This document shows positions 1 to 8,462 of a stretch of DNA of 64,000 bases, one piece after another. Below the pieces are notes generated by a model that was not told the DNA's origin, did not search any database, and saw only the letters and a list, made by a program, of their open reading frames with translations. The stretch covers positions 1-64,000 of the forward strand of contig CAZWAR010000003.1 of NCBI GenBank assembly GCA_964631965.1, read 5' to 3'. Both the position numbers and the translations under genes were made by a program. Origin of the DNA: CAIQPS01 sp964631965 (GTDB lineage Bacteria > Actinomycetota > Thermoleophilia > RBG-16-64-13). Positions within the stretch are counted from its first letter, which is position 1, and every line of letters begins with the position of its first letter.

Positions 1-103
1 CGGTGACGACGTTCAGCGAGTTCGTGCGGAGGCTATCGTCCGGGGCGTGGATCGCCAGAGTAAGGCTCACGGACGCTTCGCCTTCTTGCACCACTACTTG
101 CAT
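1..103 (-). CDS. Possible start of an unidentified protein, cut by the window edge
   Basis: An open frame starts with ATG at 103 on the minus strand, 14 nt after the rpmF stop, and runs off the left edge (34 codons seen, beginning MQVVVQEGEASVS). The other two minus frames hit stops in this stretch, so this is the only frame that could continue the operon. The visible residues do not resemble the start of PlsX, the usual gene after rpmF, and no strong ribosome binding site is seen. I do not recognise it. It may be the N-terminus of a real gene or simply open non-coding sequence. Confidence 0.3.
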   Translation of the reverse strand, partial: MQVVVQEGEASVSLTLAIHAPDDSLRTNSLNVVT

Positions 104-116
104 GAGAATGGGAGAC

Positions 117-296
117 CTATTCCTCGACCTGCACCACCTGCCGGCCATCGTACATGCCGCAGTTGGGGCACACGCGATGGGGCAGTTTCGGGCTATGACA
201 CTGTGGGCACTGGCTCACAGTCGGGGCCGAACCCCGGTGGGTGGCCCGCCTCGCATCCCGGCGAGTCTTCGACGTCTTTCTCTTGGGGACAGCCAT
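117..296 (-). CDS. rpmF: Large ribosomal subunit protein bL32
   Basis: A 59-residue basic protein opening MAVPKRKTSKTRRDARRATH, the standard L32 start. Two CxxC pairs (C30/C33 and C43/C46) form the zinc ribbon, so this is the zinc-binding (C+) form. It is a structural protein of the 50S subunit near the peptidyl-transferase region. ATG at 296 is preceded by GAGGAA. It lies directly downstream of the yceD homologue, the same yceD-rpmF pairing found in many bacteria. Confidence 0.97.
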   Translation of the reverse strand: MAVPKRKTSKTRRDARRATHRGSAPTVSQCPQCHSPKLPHRVCPNCGMYDGRQVVQVEE

Positions 297-360
297 GACT
301 TCCTCACTCGTTGATCACCGACGGGGAGACGAGTGTTTGTACCCCATCGGCTGGGATATT

Positions 361-924
361 TCAAGGGGAGGCGCCGCCTGCCGGACCTTCTCCCGAAGAA
401 TCAGCAGAGGCGGAGTCCTCTTCGCCCAGTTTCAAATCCTTGAGACGGCTCCACCGTGGGTCACTCCGCTCGTCGACGCAGCCACACTCGCCCTTGTTGA
501 GGTCCGTACCGCAGATCGGGCACAGGCCGCGGCATTCCTCTCGGCAGACCACCTGCGGGGGGAGTGCGAGCACGAGGGCCTCGCGGGCCAGTCCATCGAC
601 GTCCACCACCAAGTCCTTGACGAATTCACTCGTCTCGGTCTCTTCCCAGCCTTCCTTGGCGGTCGGAGCGAACTCCTCCTGCTCGGCGTGGACCTCGAGC
701 ACGGCCTCTCCCAGACAACGGGCGCACGGGCCGTATACCCGGGCATCCAGATCCACTCGCACCAGATAGCCGCCGGTCACTCGATGGACGGTGAGTTGCA
801 CCCCCTGCGGGGCGAGGACACGATACGGTTGTCCCCCAAGTACGAGTGGCTCGAACTCAAGGCGATAGACACGTTCATATCGCTCTCCTCCACGGAGAGC
901 CAGATCGGCAAGACTGAGCAACAT
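361..924 (-). CDS. yceD: YceD/DUF177 family zinc-binding protein
   Basis: 187 residues. The N-terminal half carries a CARCL motif (C67, C70). The C-terminal half has the family signature C127-x3-C131-x3-C135-x2-C138 ending in GLCPxCGxDLN, followed by C147 and C149. The family (Pfam DUF177) is almost always encoded next to rpmF and has been linked to 23S rRNA processing and accumulation in E. coli and plants. The acidic tail after about residue 165 looks disordered. It sits 64 nt upstream of rpmF. A role in large-subunit assembly is inferred from family and context. Confidence 0.9.
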   Translation of the reverse strand: MLLSLADLALRGGERYERVYRLEFEPLVLGGQPYRVLAPQGVQLTVHRVTGGYLVRVDLDARVYGPCARCLGEAVLEVHAEQEEFAPTAKEGWEETETSEFVKDLVVDVDGLAREALVLALPPQVVCREECRGLCPICGTDLNKGECGCVDERSDPRWSRLKDLKLGEEDSASADSSGEGPAGGASP

Positions 925-966
925 CGGCTGTCAACGCGGGGTCGTCCGGGGAAGGCCCGCTCGGTA

Positions 967-1425
967 TCAGGCTTCCCTGCTGCCACCCGTCTGCAAACGC
1001 TCGCGCCCCCTCTGGACGGCCGCGAGGAACTTGTCCAGGTTGGTCTCCAGTGTCTTGAGGATCTCGTCCGCGTAGTCCTCCGCGCCGAGCCGGATCTCGC
1101 GTTCCCGCGCCTCTGCGTCACGCACGATGTCCTCCGCCTGGCGTTGGGCCCGCCGGACCACTTCCTGTTCGCTCGCCAGCCGCGTGGCTTCATCCCGGGC
1201 CTCGCGCAGAATGCGCTCGGACTCCTCCTTGGCTTCCTGCAGCATCTCCTGGCGTTCCTTGACGATCCAGCGGGCCTGCTTGATCTCTTCCGGGATGGTG
1301 GCCCGCATCTGGTCCAGCAGGTCGTAGATCTCGTCCCGGTCGATCATGACCTTGTCGGTCATCGGGAATGTGCTTGCTCCGTGGACCAAGTCGTCCAACT
1401 TGTCGATCAGAACGAGAACATCCAT
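967..1425 (-). CDS. Coiled-coil protein (DivIVA/ATP-synthase-b-like), function unknown
   Basis: 152 residues. After a short N-terminal segment (about 1-35) the protein is a long charged heptad-rich helix (about 45-145) full of E, R, K, Q and A, resembling DivIVA or F-type ATPase subunit b coiled coils. There is no transmembrane helix or catalytic motif. It starts 3 nt after the coaD stop and precedes yceD, so it is almost certainly co-transcribed. Automatic pipelines often label such proteins ATPase or cell-division initiation protein. I infer a structural or scaffolding role only. Confidence 0.8.
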   Translation of the reverse strand: MDVLVLIDKLDDLVHGASTFPMTDKVMIDRDEIYDLLDQMRATIPEEIKQARWIVKERQEMLQEAKEESERILREARDEATRLASEQEVVRRAQRQAEDIVRDAEAREREIRLGAEDYADEILKTLETNLDKFLAAVQRGRERLQTGGSREA

Positions 1426-1428
1426 TCC

Positions 1429-1920
1429 TTAGTCCTCCAGACTTCCATACATCTCGGCGAAGCGCTGGGCCACAATCTCCGGGACCAGGTCGCTCACACA
1501 CCCGCCGTACCTCGCTATCTCTTTCACTCCGCTCGAACTGAGGAAGGAATACTCGGGAGACGCCATAAGGTACATCGTCTCGAGTTTGGGGTCCAATTTC
1601 CGGTTCAACTGCGCCATCTGGAATTCGTACTCAAAGTCCGTAAGAGCGCGCAGCCCCTTGACTAGGATCCCCGCTTCCACCTCCCGGGCGAAATTGACCA
1701 CCAGCCCTTTCATGATGGCAATTCTCACATTCGGCAAGTGACTGGTGGACTCCTGCAAAAAATGCAGCCGCTCTCCCGCGCTGAAGAGGGTGGTCTTCCG
1801 GTAGGAGTCGTCGACGACTGCCACAACGACCTCGTCGAACATCGTGCTACACCGAGAGATAATGTCCAAATGCCCCGTCGTCACAGGATCGTACGTGCCC
1901 GGGCAAAGCACCCTCTTCAC
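1429..1920 (-). CDS. coaD: Phosphopantetheine adenylyltransferase (CoaD)
   Basis: 163 residues, the usual CoaD length. It adenylates 4'-phosphopantetheine with ATP, the penultimate step of CoA synthesis, in the cytosol. Seen: the nucleotidyltransferase TGH motif (residues 15-17, within GTYDPVTTGHLDII), KGLRALTDFEYE (88-99) that lines the pantetheine pocket, and a LSSSGVKE segment (127-134) for ATP phosphate binding. It starts with GTG, whose GTGA overlaps the rsmD stop, implying translational coupling. The rsmD-coaD pair is conserved in many bacteria. Confidence 0.97.
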   Translation of the reverse strand: MKRVLCPGTYDPVTTGHLDIISRCSTMFDEVVVAVVDDSYRKTTLFSAGERLHFLQESTSHLPNVRIAIMKGLVVNFAREVEAGILVKGLRALTDFEYEFQMAQLNRKLDPKLETMYLMASPEYSFLSSSGVKEIARYGGCVSDLVPEIVAQRFAEMYGSLED

Positions 1921-2507
1921 GGGATAGTCCTCCTCTGGGAGGGATTTTCGACGGTCACCATCGTGACCCGCGTGTCGCCGTAGACCCGATCGAACACCGG
2001 AACAGCTCCGAGCGTGGGTCGTGAGCCCTTTTCGCTCTCGACCACCACCACCCCACCTTCCTCGAGGATGCAGGCCATGAAGGGCTCGAGCGATACTTCC
2101 GCTTCGGTAAGCATTTTATACGGAGGGTCGACGAAGAGCAAATCAAACCTCTCCCCCGCTTGGCTGAACCCCTGCAAAGCCACTCGATAGTCCGCGACCA
2201 TCACCCGGCTTTCGGCCTCGTACTCCAGATCGTGGATGTTCTGTCGCAGCACGGCCGCCACGGCCCGGTCCGCCTCGACGAACACACAGCGCTTCGCTCC
2301 CCGGGAGAGTGCCTCGAGACCCATGGCTCCTGTACCGGCGAAGAGGTCGAGCACCACCAGCCCGGCCACGGGCCCCAACGAGTCGAAGATGGCTTCCCGG
2401 ACCATCTCGCTCGTCGGGCGCACCGTGCTGTCGGAAGGCACGCGCAGGCGCCGGCTGCGCCGGGCGCCTGCCACCACTCTCACACTGTTCCTCACTCCCG
2501 GCCGCAT
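1917..2507 (-). CDS. rsmD: 16S rRNA (guanine966-N2)-methyltransferase RsmD
   Basis: 196 residues from the ATG at 2507. The open frame continues upstream to 2957, but that part is Arg/Gly-rich and overlaps recG, so it is rejected as a shadow. The SAM-binding motif LDLFAGTGAMGLEALSRGA spans about 53-71 and the catalytic DPPY is at 127-130. The enzyme methylates G966 in helix 31 of 16S rRNA using SAM. It follows recG by 44 nt and overlaps coaD by 3 nt. Confidence 0.95.
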   Translation of the reverse strand: MRPGVRNSVRVVAGARRSRRLRVPSDSTVRPTSEMVREAIFDSLGPVAGLVVLDLFAGTGAMGLEALSRGAKRCVFVEADRAVAAVLRQNIHDLEYEAESRVMVADYRVALQGFSQAGERFDLLFVDPPYKMLTEAEVSLEPFMACILEEGGVVVVESEKGSRPTLGAVPVFDRVYGDTRVTMVTVENPSQRRTIP

Positions 2508-2551
2508 GCCACCGCCATTCGCCCGCTCGCGCCTCCCTGCACCGCTGCCGC

Positions 2552-4846
2552 TCACACCCGCTCCAGCCACGAGATCCTGCGACCGAACCGGTCTTCTGCG
2601 GCTTCCAGGAGCGCCGCCAGGCTCACGCCCTCCTGGCATTCGCCGTCGTCGCCTCCCGAACGAACTGCCGTCCCCGACCCCGGGCTTCCGCCGCCCACCG
2701 CGCGGCCGTCCGGTCGGGACACGCAGTCGAGCACGTCGGCCGCCTCGGCCCGAGCCTCCTCGAGAAGAGCGCGGTCGCGGAGCAGAGACGCGACATGCAG
2801 GTCCCCCAGTCCGGACTGCCGCTCTCCGAACAGTTGGCCCGTTCCTCTGGCCCGGAGGTCGGCCTCCGCCAGCGCGAAGCCGTCGTTCGTCGTCGAGAAT
2901 ACGCGCAGTCTCTCGAGCGCGGCGTCGTCCTCGTCGCTCGTGAGGGGGAGGAAACAATAGGATCCCGCCTCTCCCCGGCCCACGCGGCCCCGCAACTGAT
3001 GCAGCTGCGAAAGTCCGAAGCGCCGCGCCCCCAGGATCACCATCACGCTTGCGTTGGGCACGTCCACCCCGACCTCGATGACGGAGGTGCTCACGAGGAC
3101 GTCCGCCTCCCGAGCGGCGTATTCGGCCATCGCGGAGGCCTTCTCACCGGGGGGCAGCTGCCCGTGCAGCAACCGCAATCGGTAACCGGCCAACTCGCCT
3201 GCTTCCAACTCGGCGAAGGTCTGCCGCGCAGAGGCGGCCTCTAGACCCTCGCTCTCTTCGATGAGCGGACATACGACATAGGCCTGCCGGCCCGCTTCGA
3301 TCTGCTCCCTCACGAAGCGCCACATCCGCCCCGTCGATTCCTGACCAACCAGTCTGGTGACCACCGGCCGCCGGCCGGCGGGCATCTCGTCCAGGACGCT
3401 CACGTCGAGGTCCCCGTACAACGTGAGGCTGAGAGTACGCGGGATGGGCGTCGCCGACATGTGCAACGTGTGCGCCCGGGTCTCCTGCGCCTCCCCAGCC
3501 AAGATCGCCTCTCGCTGGCTCACGCCGAAGCGATGCTGCTCGTCCACCACAGCCAGGCGCAGATCGTGGAAACGTACCCCTTGCTGGATAAGGGCGTGAG
3601 TCCCGACCACCACGTCCAGGTCCCCAGACTCGAGCCTCTTGCGCACCGCCCTTCGCTCCGCGGCGGTCTGGCTGCCTTTGAGCAGGCCCACACGCACCCC
3701 GTGGCGCTCCAGTTGCGCCGAAAGGCCCAGGGAGTGCTGGTCGGCCAGGACCTCGGTGGGCGCCATCAACGCTCCCTGGCCTCCTTGCTCGACGGCTCTC
3801 AGGAGACAGTACGCGGCTATCATGGTCTTGCCCGACCCGACGTCACCGTGCAGCAGACGCCGCATGGGGACCGCCCGCCTCAGGTCGCGTTCGATCTCTG
3901 CGATCACCCGGGTCTGAGCTCCGGTCGGAGCGAAAGGCAGGTCGGCGAGATACGCAGCCGAGAGCGCGGCCGGAGCAGCCAGGGCCCGAGCCCGCTCCCG
4001 AGAGTCCTGCGCGCGCCGCCGCCTCAGCAGGGCCAACTGCAGCAACAGGAGTTCCTCGAAGGCCAGACGTTCCCGGGCTCTCGCTGCTTCCTCCAAGTCC
4101 GAGGGAAAGTGGCAGGCAATCACCGCCTCGGCCCGGCCGGCATACCGCCGCCGGGCGAGCATCGCGGGAGGAAGAGGATCACTGATGTTGACGGCGAGAG
4201 GGGCGGCCTCGTGCAGAAGTGTCCGTATCGTACGGACACTCAGGTCGGCCGTGCTCGGATAGACAGGGACCAGTCCGAGGATGTGTCGGCTCTCTTCGGC
4301 CGCTCCGAGGATCTCGTGCCGCTTCACCACGAAGACCGGGGCCCCGCGCTGTCGCGTCAGAGTCCCCCTGAGCAACACCTCAGGCCGTTCCCGGAAAGCG
4401 GCTTCGAGGTACGACTGGTTGTACCACAGAGCCACGACGCTGCCACTCTCGTCGCTCACCAGAGCCTCCAGCACCTTGACCCGCCGACGAACCGTCTCCC
4501 GGCATGCGCAAGAGATCACTGTGCACCGCAGCGTTACCTCGGCCCCAACCACCAGATCTGCGACCTCCACCACTCGCGACGGCGGTTCGTGACGGAACGG
4601 GAGGTGCCAAAGGAGGTCTCCCACGGTCGCGAGACCCAAGCCCCGAAGGCGGCGCTCGGTGGCCTTGCCCACTCCGCGCAGGCTCGCGATCGGGCGATCG
4701 AGCGACCCTGGGTCAAGTCTCCGCTTGGACGTCGGAGAGAGCGGCAGCCGCGAAGCCGGCTCACCGCCTTGTGCGCCCATCTCCGCGACAGACCGCCCCT
4801 TCCCGCCGAAAGGGTAGTGCCCACTGCCGCGTGTCGCCCCGCTCAT
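2552..4846 (-). CDS. recG: ATP-dependent DNA helicase RecG
   Basis: 764 residues, close to the usual 680-780. The N-terminal wedge/OB region (about 45-300) binds branched DNA; the helicase core has Walker A GDVGSGKT (334-341), DEQH (435-438), MSATPIPRTL (motif III) and QLRGRVGRG (motif VI). RecG reverses stalled forks and processes Holliday junctions. The first 30 residues are Gly/Ser-rich and an internal Met at 23 is a possible alternative start. The start overlaps the degV stop by 4 nt. Confidence 0.97.
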   Translation of the reverse strand: MSGATRGSGHYPFGGKGRSVAEMGAQGGEPASRLPLSPTSKRRLDPGSLDRPIASLRGVGKATERRLRGLGLATVGDLLWHLPFRHEPPSRVVEVADLVVGAEVTLRCTVISCACRETVRRRVKVLEALVSDESGSVVALWYNQSYLEAAFRERPEVLLRGTLTRQRGAPVFVVKRHEILGAAEESRHILGLVPVYPSTADLSVRTIRTLLHEAAPLAVNISDPLPPAMLARRRYAGRAEAVIACHFPSDLEEAARARERLAFEELLLLQLALLRRRRAQDSRERARALAAPAALSAAYLADLPFAPTGAQTRVIAEIERDLRRAVPMRRLLHGDVGSGKTMIAAYCLLRAVEQGGQGALMAPTEVLADQHSLGLSAQLERHGVRVGLLKGSQTAAERRAVRKRLESGDLDVVVGTHALIQQGVRFHDLRLAVVDEQHRFGVSQREAILAGEAQETRAHTLHMSATPIPRTLSLTLYGDLDVSVLDEMPAGRRPVVTRLVGQESTGRMWRFVREQIEAGRQAYVVCPLIEESEGLEAASARQTFAELEAGELAGYRLRLLHGQLPPGEKASAMAEYAAREADVLVSTSVIEVGVDVPNASVMVILGARRFGLSQLHQLRGRVGRGEAGSYCFLPLTSDEDDAALERLRVFSTTNDGFALAEADLRARGTGQLFGERQSGLGDLHVASLLRDRALLEEARAEAADVLDCVSRPDGRAVGGGSPGSGTAVRSGGDDGECQEGVSLAALLEAAEDRFGRRISWLERV

Positions 4847-5700
4847 TCCTGGATGAAGCTGAGTGCCACCGCACCGGGGCCGACATACGTGCCGATGACC
4901 GGACCGACGATGCTGGCCGGCTGGATCCGCAGATCACGGTCCTCGACGCCGTCGATCAACGCCCGCAACTGGTTCAGCACGGGCTCGTTCAATGCGTGGG
5001 ACAGGCTGACGTACACGGGGCTCCCGGGCGTGGTGCGTTCCACCAGCCCATCCCGCATTACCTCAAGGGCCTGGGACAGGCCGCGGACCTTCTTGAACAC
5101 GTCGATGATGCCCTCGTCGATGACCAGCACCGGCTTGATATTGAGGAGGGTACCGACCAGATGCGAGGCCTTCCCGATCCGCCCTCCCTTGTATAGGTAG
5201 TCCAGAGTGGTGGGCAGGAAGTAGAAAGTCTTCTCTTTGACGAACCTGGTGATGTAGGCCTCGAACTCCTCCTCGGGAGTCCCCTTTTCGAGCCGCTCCA
5301 TCAATCGCGCTACGAACAGGGCGATGCCCCCGGTGGCCAGTTCCGAATCCACCACCCGGACGCCGTCTATCTGACCGGCGGCCACATCAGCACTGGCGAC
5401 AGTGCCGCTGAACTTGCCGCTCAAGTGCACCGAATAGACGCGGTCGTACCGCTCCCGCAGGCTTTTGTAGACATCGAGGAACGCGCCGGCCGACGGTTGC
5501 GACGTCCGCGGGAGCACCGGACCGTTCTTGAGCCGGTCGTAGAACTCCTCAGGCTTCAGGTCGACCCAGTCGAGCCGGGCTTCCTCTCCGAAGTACACGG
5601 TCAGCGGCACTGTGGTGATACTCGGGTCGTCCGCCAGATAGTCAGGCAGGTCCGCGGTGGAATCGACGACGATGGCCGTGGTCGTCCGGTCGATGATCAT
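4843..5700 (-). CDS. DegV family fatty-acid-binding protein (FakB-like)
   Basis: 285 residues. DegV-fold signs: N-terminal VVDSTADLP (11-19), TSQPS (66-70) and SGKFSGT (94-100), which in characterised FakB proteins hold the carboxylate of a bound fatty acid. FakB presents exogenous fatty acids to the kinase FakA, making acyl-phosphate for phospholipid synthesis. The kinase gene lies immediately upstream (42 nt), which supports this role. ATG at 5700 is preceded by AAAGGAG. It overlaps recG by 4 nt. The specific acyl chain cannot be read from sequence. Confidence 0.92.
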   Translation of the reverse strand: MIIDRTTTAIVVDSTADLPDYLADDPSITTVPLTVYFGEEARLDWVDLKPEEFYDRLKNGPVLPRTSQPSAGAFLDVYKSLRERYDRVYSVHLSGKFSGTVASADVAAGQIDGVRVVDSELATGGIALFVARLMERLEKGTPEEEFEAYITRFVKEKTFYFLPTTLDYLYKGGRIGKASHLVGTLLNIKPVLVIDEGIIDVFKKVRGLSQALEVMRDGLVERTTPGSPVYVSLSHALNEPVLNQLRALIDGVEDRDLRIQPASIVGPVIGTYVGPGAVALSFIQE

Positions 5701-5742
5701 CTCGGCCCGGCTCCTTTCTTTGCCAGATGAACGGGCTTCCCG

Positions 5743-7383
5743 CTATTCCGCTGAGAGCAGGACGGGATAGAAGGGCTGGCCGCCCTGATGGAGGTCCATC
5801 TCCACCAAGGGATAGGCACCGCGTAGACTCTCCAGTGCTGCCGCCGCATGGTCTGCGTTCTCCTCGTCGCCTATCAGAGCGGTGAGCACTCCCCGACCCC
5901 CGTCCAGTAGCAGGGCCACCACCTGACTGACGACCGGTTCCAACTGGCTGCCGGCCACGACCACCCGATCGTCGATGAGACCGATGAAGTCGTCCGCCCT
6001 GACCTGGACGCCATCCACAAGCGAGTCCCGCACGGCCCGAGTGATCTCTGCCGTCGCCACTCCCTCGATAGCCGCCCGCATGTCCCTGGCGTTCTCCGCC
6101 CCGGGCCTCCGCTTGTCGAGGGCCACGGCCGCGCTCAGTCCCGCTTGGATGGAACGGGTCGGTACGACGATGACCTCCTTGTCGGTGAGGTTCACTGTCT
6201 GCTCCGCCGTCATGATGATGTTGCCGTTGTTGGGCAGGATGATCACCGACGGGGCCGCCGCCTTCTCCACCGCCCGCATGAGGTCTTCCGTGGAAGGGTT
6301 CATCGACTGCCCGCCTTCCACTATGAGGTCGACCCCCAGGTCGCGGAAGAGGGCCTTGTTCCCCTCGCCGGTCACCACGGCGACGACCTGGGTGAGACCG
6401 GCATCCGAGACCGACTCCTCCGTCGGCACGGCGGCGAGGCGCCGCTCGCGGGCCGCTCTCTGCTCCTTCATGTTGTCGATCTCGATCTCTGACAGTGTGC
6501 CCACCGGAGTCACCAGGGCCAGCACCGCCCCAGGTTCATCGGTGTGCACGTGCACCTTTATCTGCCGGTCGTCCCCGACCACCAGAAGGCTGTCCCCCAA
6601 TCGCCCGAGCTCGTCCTCCAGCAGGGCCCTATCGAGACCCCGGCCGGTGAGCAGAAAGCTGGTGCAATAGGTGAAGTCGCCCACCTCCTCGGCTTCGGCC
6701 ATCACAGGCAAGGGGGGAAGGGCCGCCTGTGCGGACCTCTTCATCGGCGCCGCCCTTCTGCCACCTGGTCCGGCTGCGGCGCCCTCCACGAGGACCACAA
6801 GACCGAAACCTCCCGCATCGACCACTCCGGCATCGGCCAGGACCCGGAGCAGCGTGGGCGTCCTTTCCACGCTCGCCCATCCGGCAGACACCACCAGGCT
6901 CAGGAACTCCTGTAGATCGTTCCCATCGGGCGCCTCGGCTGCAGCCTCGGACATCTCCCGCAACACGGTGAGCATCGTGCCCTCCACCGGCCTCCTCACC
7001 GCTCGATATGCGGTTTCGGTCGCGTGACGCAAAGCTCTTGTGAGGACCTCTTGGGTGACGGGTCCGTCCTGACCAAGGACCTCCATCGCTCCCCGGATGA
7101 TCTGGGAGAGGATCACCCCGCTATTGCCCCTCGCCCCCATGAGAGCCGCCTGAGCAAGAGCCGAGCACACCTCTCGCTCGGCAAGCCCGTCGGGCAGCCG
7201 AGATACGGATTCGACCATGCCCTTGACTGTAAGGGCCAGGTTGGTTCCGGTGTCGCCGTCCGGCACCGGATACACGTTGAGATCGTTGATCTCCTGTTTG
7301 CGCTCCTCGAGGGCCGCGTACCCGGCGGCAAGCAGTTCCCGGGCGCGGGATGGCGTGAGCGAGTCTTCCGCGTTACTCCCCAA
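5743..7383 (-). CDS. fakA: DAK2-domain fatty acid kinase FakA (YloV family)
   Basis: 546 residues. The N-terminal DhaL/DAK2 ATP-binding domain contains DLNVYPVPDGDTGTNL (about 34-49; the Asp residues bind Mg-ATP), followed by the middle domain and a C-terminal DegV-like/DUF1949-type region, the standard YloV/FakA architecture. It phosphorylates FakB-bound fatty acid. The start is a TTG at 7383 preceded by AGGGGG, overlapping the asp23 stop by 11 nt. The asp23-fakA-degV-recG order is conserved in many Gram-positive bacteria. Confidence 0.95.
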   Translation of the reverse strand: MGSNAEDSLTPSRARELLAAGYAALEERKQEINDLNVYPVPDGDTGTNLALTVKGMVESVSRLPDGLAEREVCSALAQAALMGARGNSGVILSQIIRGAMEVLGQDGPVTQEVLTRALRHATETAYRAVRRPVEGTMLTVLREMSEAAAEAPDGNDLQEFLSLVVSAGWASVERTPTLLRVLADAGVVDAGGFGLVVLVEGAAAGPGGRRAAPMKRSAQAALPPLPVMAEAEEVGDFTYCTSFLLTGRGLDRALLEDELGRLGDSLLVVGDDRQIKVHVHTDEPGAVLALVTPVGTLSEIEIDNMKEQRAARERRLAAVPTEESVSDAGLTQVVAVVTGEGNKALFRDLGVDLIVEGGQSMNPSTEDLMRAVEKAAAPSVIILPNNGNIIMTAEQTVNLTDKEVIVVPTRSIQAGLSAAVALDKRRPGAENARDMRAAIEGVATAEITRAVRDSLVDGVQVRADDFIGLIDDRVVVAGSQLEPVVSQVVALLLDGGRGVLTALIGDEENADHAAAALESLRGAYPLVEMDLHQGGQPFYPVLLSAE

Positions 7384-7765
7384 GCCTGACCCCCTGCACG
7401 TAGATGTGCAGGCCGCTGACCGGCCTTCCCGTCATTTTCTCGACGCTGTAGGCCACTTGCGAACGCACGTTGCCTGCTACCTCGGCCACGTTCAAGCCGT
7501 ACTCGACGATGATGTAGAGCTTGATGTGCAGTTGATCGGCGCTCTGGGCGACCTTGATGCCCTGGTGAAGGCGCTCACGCGAGAGGAGCGAGGCCACTCC
7601 CTGCCGGAGGTTGGGAGACGCCATCCCCACGACCCCGTAGCATTCGAGAACCGTCCACCCGACGATATCGGCGATCGCCTTCTCGCTGATGTTGAGATGG
7701 CCGCCGACGGCTCCCTCGCGAGCTTCTGGAGCACTACCCGCCCGCGCGCCCCTTCTTGCGCTCAT
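7373..7765 (-). CDS. Asp23/Gls24 family envelope stress protein
   Basis: 130 residues from ATG at 7765. The open frame extends upstream but that part overlaps the DUF1858 gene and is rejected. The Asp23 fold is visible as LNISEKAIADIVGWT, a VVGMAS loop, LHIKLYIIVEYGLNV and VSGLHIYVQGVRL. Asp23 proteins associate with the membrane and envelope stress, and this family is nearly always the gene before fakA. ATGA overlap with the upstream DUF1858 gene and 11-nt overlap with fakA point to a single transcript. Confidence 0.9.
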   Translation of the reverse strand: MSARRGARAGSAPEAREGAVGGHLNISEKAIADIVGWTVLECYGVVGMASPNLRQGVASLLSRERLHQGIKVAQSADQLHIKLYIIVEYGLNVAEVAGNVRSQVAYSVEKMTGRPVSGLHIYVQGVRLGE

Positions 7766-7980
7766 GCTTTCGAAGACTCCTCGATGCGGGCCAGCCTGTT
7801 GAGTTCGTCCACGACGGTTCCAGGATCTATGCCGTGCATCCTCGCCCCGTCCTCGATGGATTCCATGCTCACCCCCATACAACCGATACACGCCATACCG
7901 TGAGCGGCGAACACGTCCTTGGCGCGCGGGTCGGCCTGCAGGGCTTCCATCATCGACATGTCTTTGGTAAAGGTCGCCAT
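7762..7980 (-). CDS. DUF1858 (hybrid-cluster-associated redox disulfide) domain protein
   Basis: 72 residues, a single DUF1858 domain: FTKDMSMMEAL near the N-terminus, then HGMACIGCMG with a CxxC pair (C31, C34). The family occurs mainly in anaerobes and is thought to carry a redox-active disulfide, but its biochemical role is not established. It is the first gene of the asp23-fakA-degV-recG operon, preceded by GGGGAGGAG and a possible TATAGT -10 at 8016-8021. Its presence suggests an anaerobic or microaerophilic host. Confidence 0.88.
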   Translation of the reverse strand: MATFTKDMSMMEALQADPRAKDVFAAHGMACIGCMGVSMESIEDGARMHGIDPGTVVDELNRLARIEESSKA

Positions 7981-8015
7981 CTCCTCCCCAGTCGGACATT
8001 TGTCCCTGCCTAAGT

Positions 8016-8021
8016 ACTATA
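8016..8021 (-). promoter_or_regulatory. Possible -10 box for the DUF1858-asp23-fakA operon
   Basis: TATAGT on the minus strand, 5 of 6 matches to TATAAT, about 36 nt before the DUF1858 start. No convincing TTGACA lies 16-18 nt further upstream, so the call rests on the -10 alone. Confidence 0.4.
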
Positions 8022-8097
8022 CCCTACAGCACAGAGCGCTTTGTAGCTACACTAGGCGCGTCGGCCAGGCGCAGCGGTCACTGCGATTCTCCCCGGC

Positions 8098-8126
8098 TTG
8101 TCACGGACAACGCGTTGCGGCATACT
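8098..8126 (+). promoter_or_regulatory. Probable vegetative promoter of rpmB
   Basis: TTGTCA (8098-8103) and CATACT (8121-8126) separated by 17 nt, facing rpmB, whose ATG is 43 nt further on. The location in the divergent DUF1858/rpmB gap supports it. Confidence 0.5.
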
Positions 8127-8168
8127 ATTGAATTCCGTGCCCGCAACCGAAGAAGCAGAGTGATCCCC

Positions 8169-8360
8169 ATGTCCAAAGTGTGCGTCATATGCGGCAAGAA
8201 GCCCAGCTTCGGCAACAACCGCAGTCATTCCATGCGTGCCACCCCGCGCCGTTGGGATCCCAACGTCCAGAAGGTCCGCATCCAGCTCGACGGCAAACCA
8301 ACCCAGGCTTACGTCTGCGCGAAGTGCCTCAAGGCCCACAAGGTCCAGAAGGTCGCCTGA
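8169..8360 (+). CDS. rpmB: Large ribosomal subunit protein bL28
   Basis: 63 residues beginning MSKVCVICGKKP, with zinc-ribbon cysteines C5/C8 and C50/C53 (C+ form) and the basic RATPRRWDPN segment typical of L28. ATG at 8169 is chosen over the upstream ATG at 8115 because homologues start with MSKVC or MAKKC. It is transcribed divergently from the DUF1858-fakA operon, the conserved rpmB/asp23 arrangement seen in Firmicutes and Actinobacteria. A GC-rich hairpin follows. Confidence 0.97.
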   Translation: MSKVCVICGKKPSFGNNRSHSMRATPRRWDPNVQKVRIQLDGKPTQAYVCAKCLKAHKVQKVA

Positions 8361-8378
8361 CCCTCTGACCTCGTTCCC

Positions 8379-8408
8379 GCCGGCCGGTACCACCTGTCAC
8401 CGGCCGGC
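8379..8408. terminator. Bidirectional hairpin between rpmB and ribH
   Basis: Perfect 10-bp inverted repeat GCCGGCCGGT / ACCGGCCGGC with a 10-nt loop, between the convergent rpmB and ribH genes. There is no U-tract, so it is a stem-only terminator candidate of the kind common in GC-rich genomes. Confidence 0.6.
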
Positions 8409-8462
8409 AGCGGCGCCGGCCCATGCGCCGTGCGACTCGCCTCTCCTTGTGCTCTCCCCGTC

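Noticed and set aside
241..1665. Long open frame (474 codons) on the plus strand across yceD, the coiled-coil gene and coaD
   Set aside because: It is antisense to three well-supported genes and shows no recognisable domain; such frames are common opposite GC-rich genes.
2508..2957. Long Arg/Gly-rich N-terminal extension of RsmD
   Set aside because: It lies inside recG in another frame and has the composition of a shadow reading frame; RsmD homologues start near the ATG at 2507.
3461..5200. 579-codon plus-strand frame opposite recG and degV
   Set aside because: High-GC shadow frame with no domain or ribosome binding site; recG and degV are clear on the other strand.
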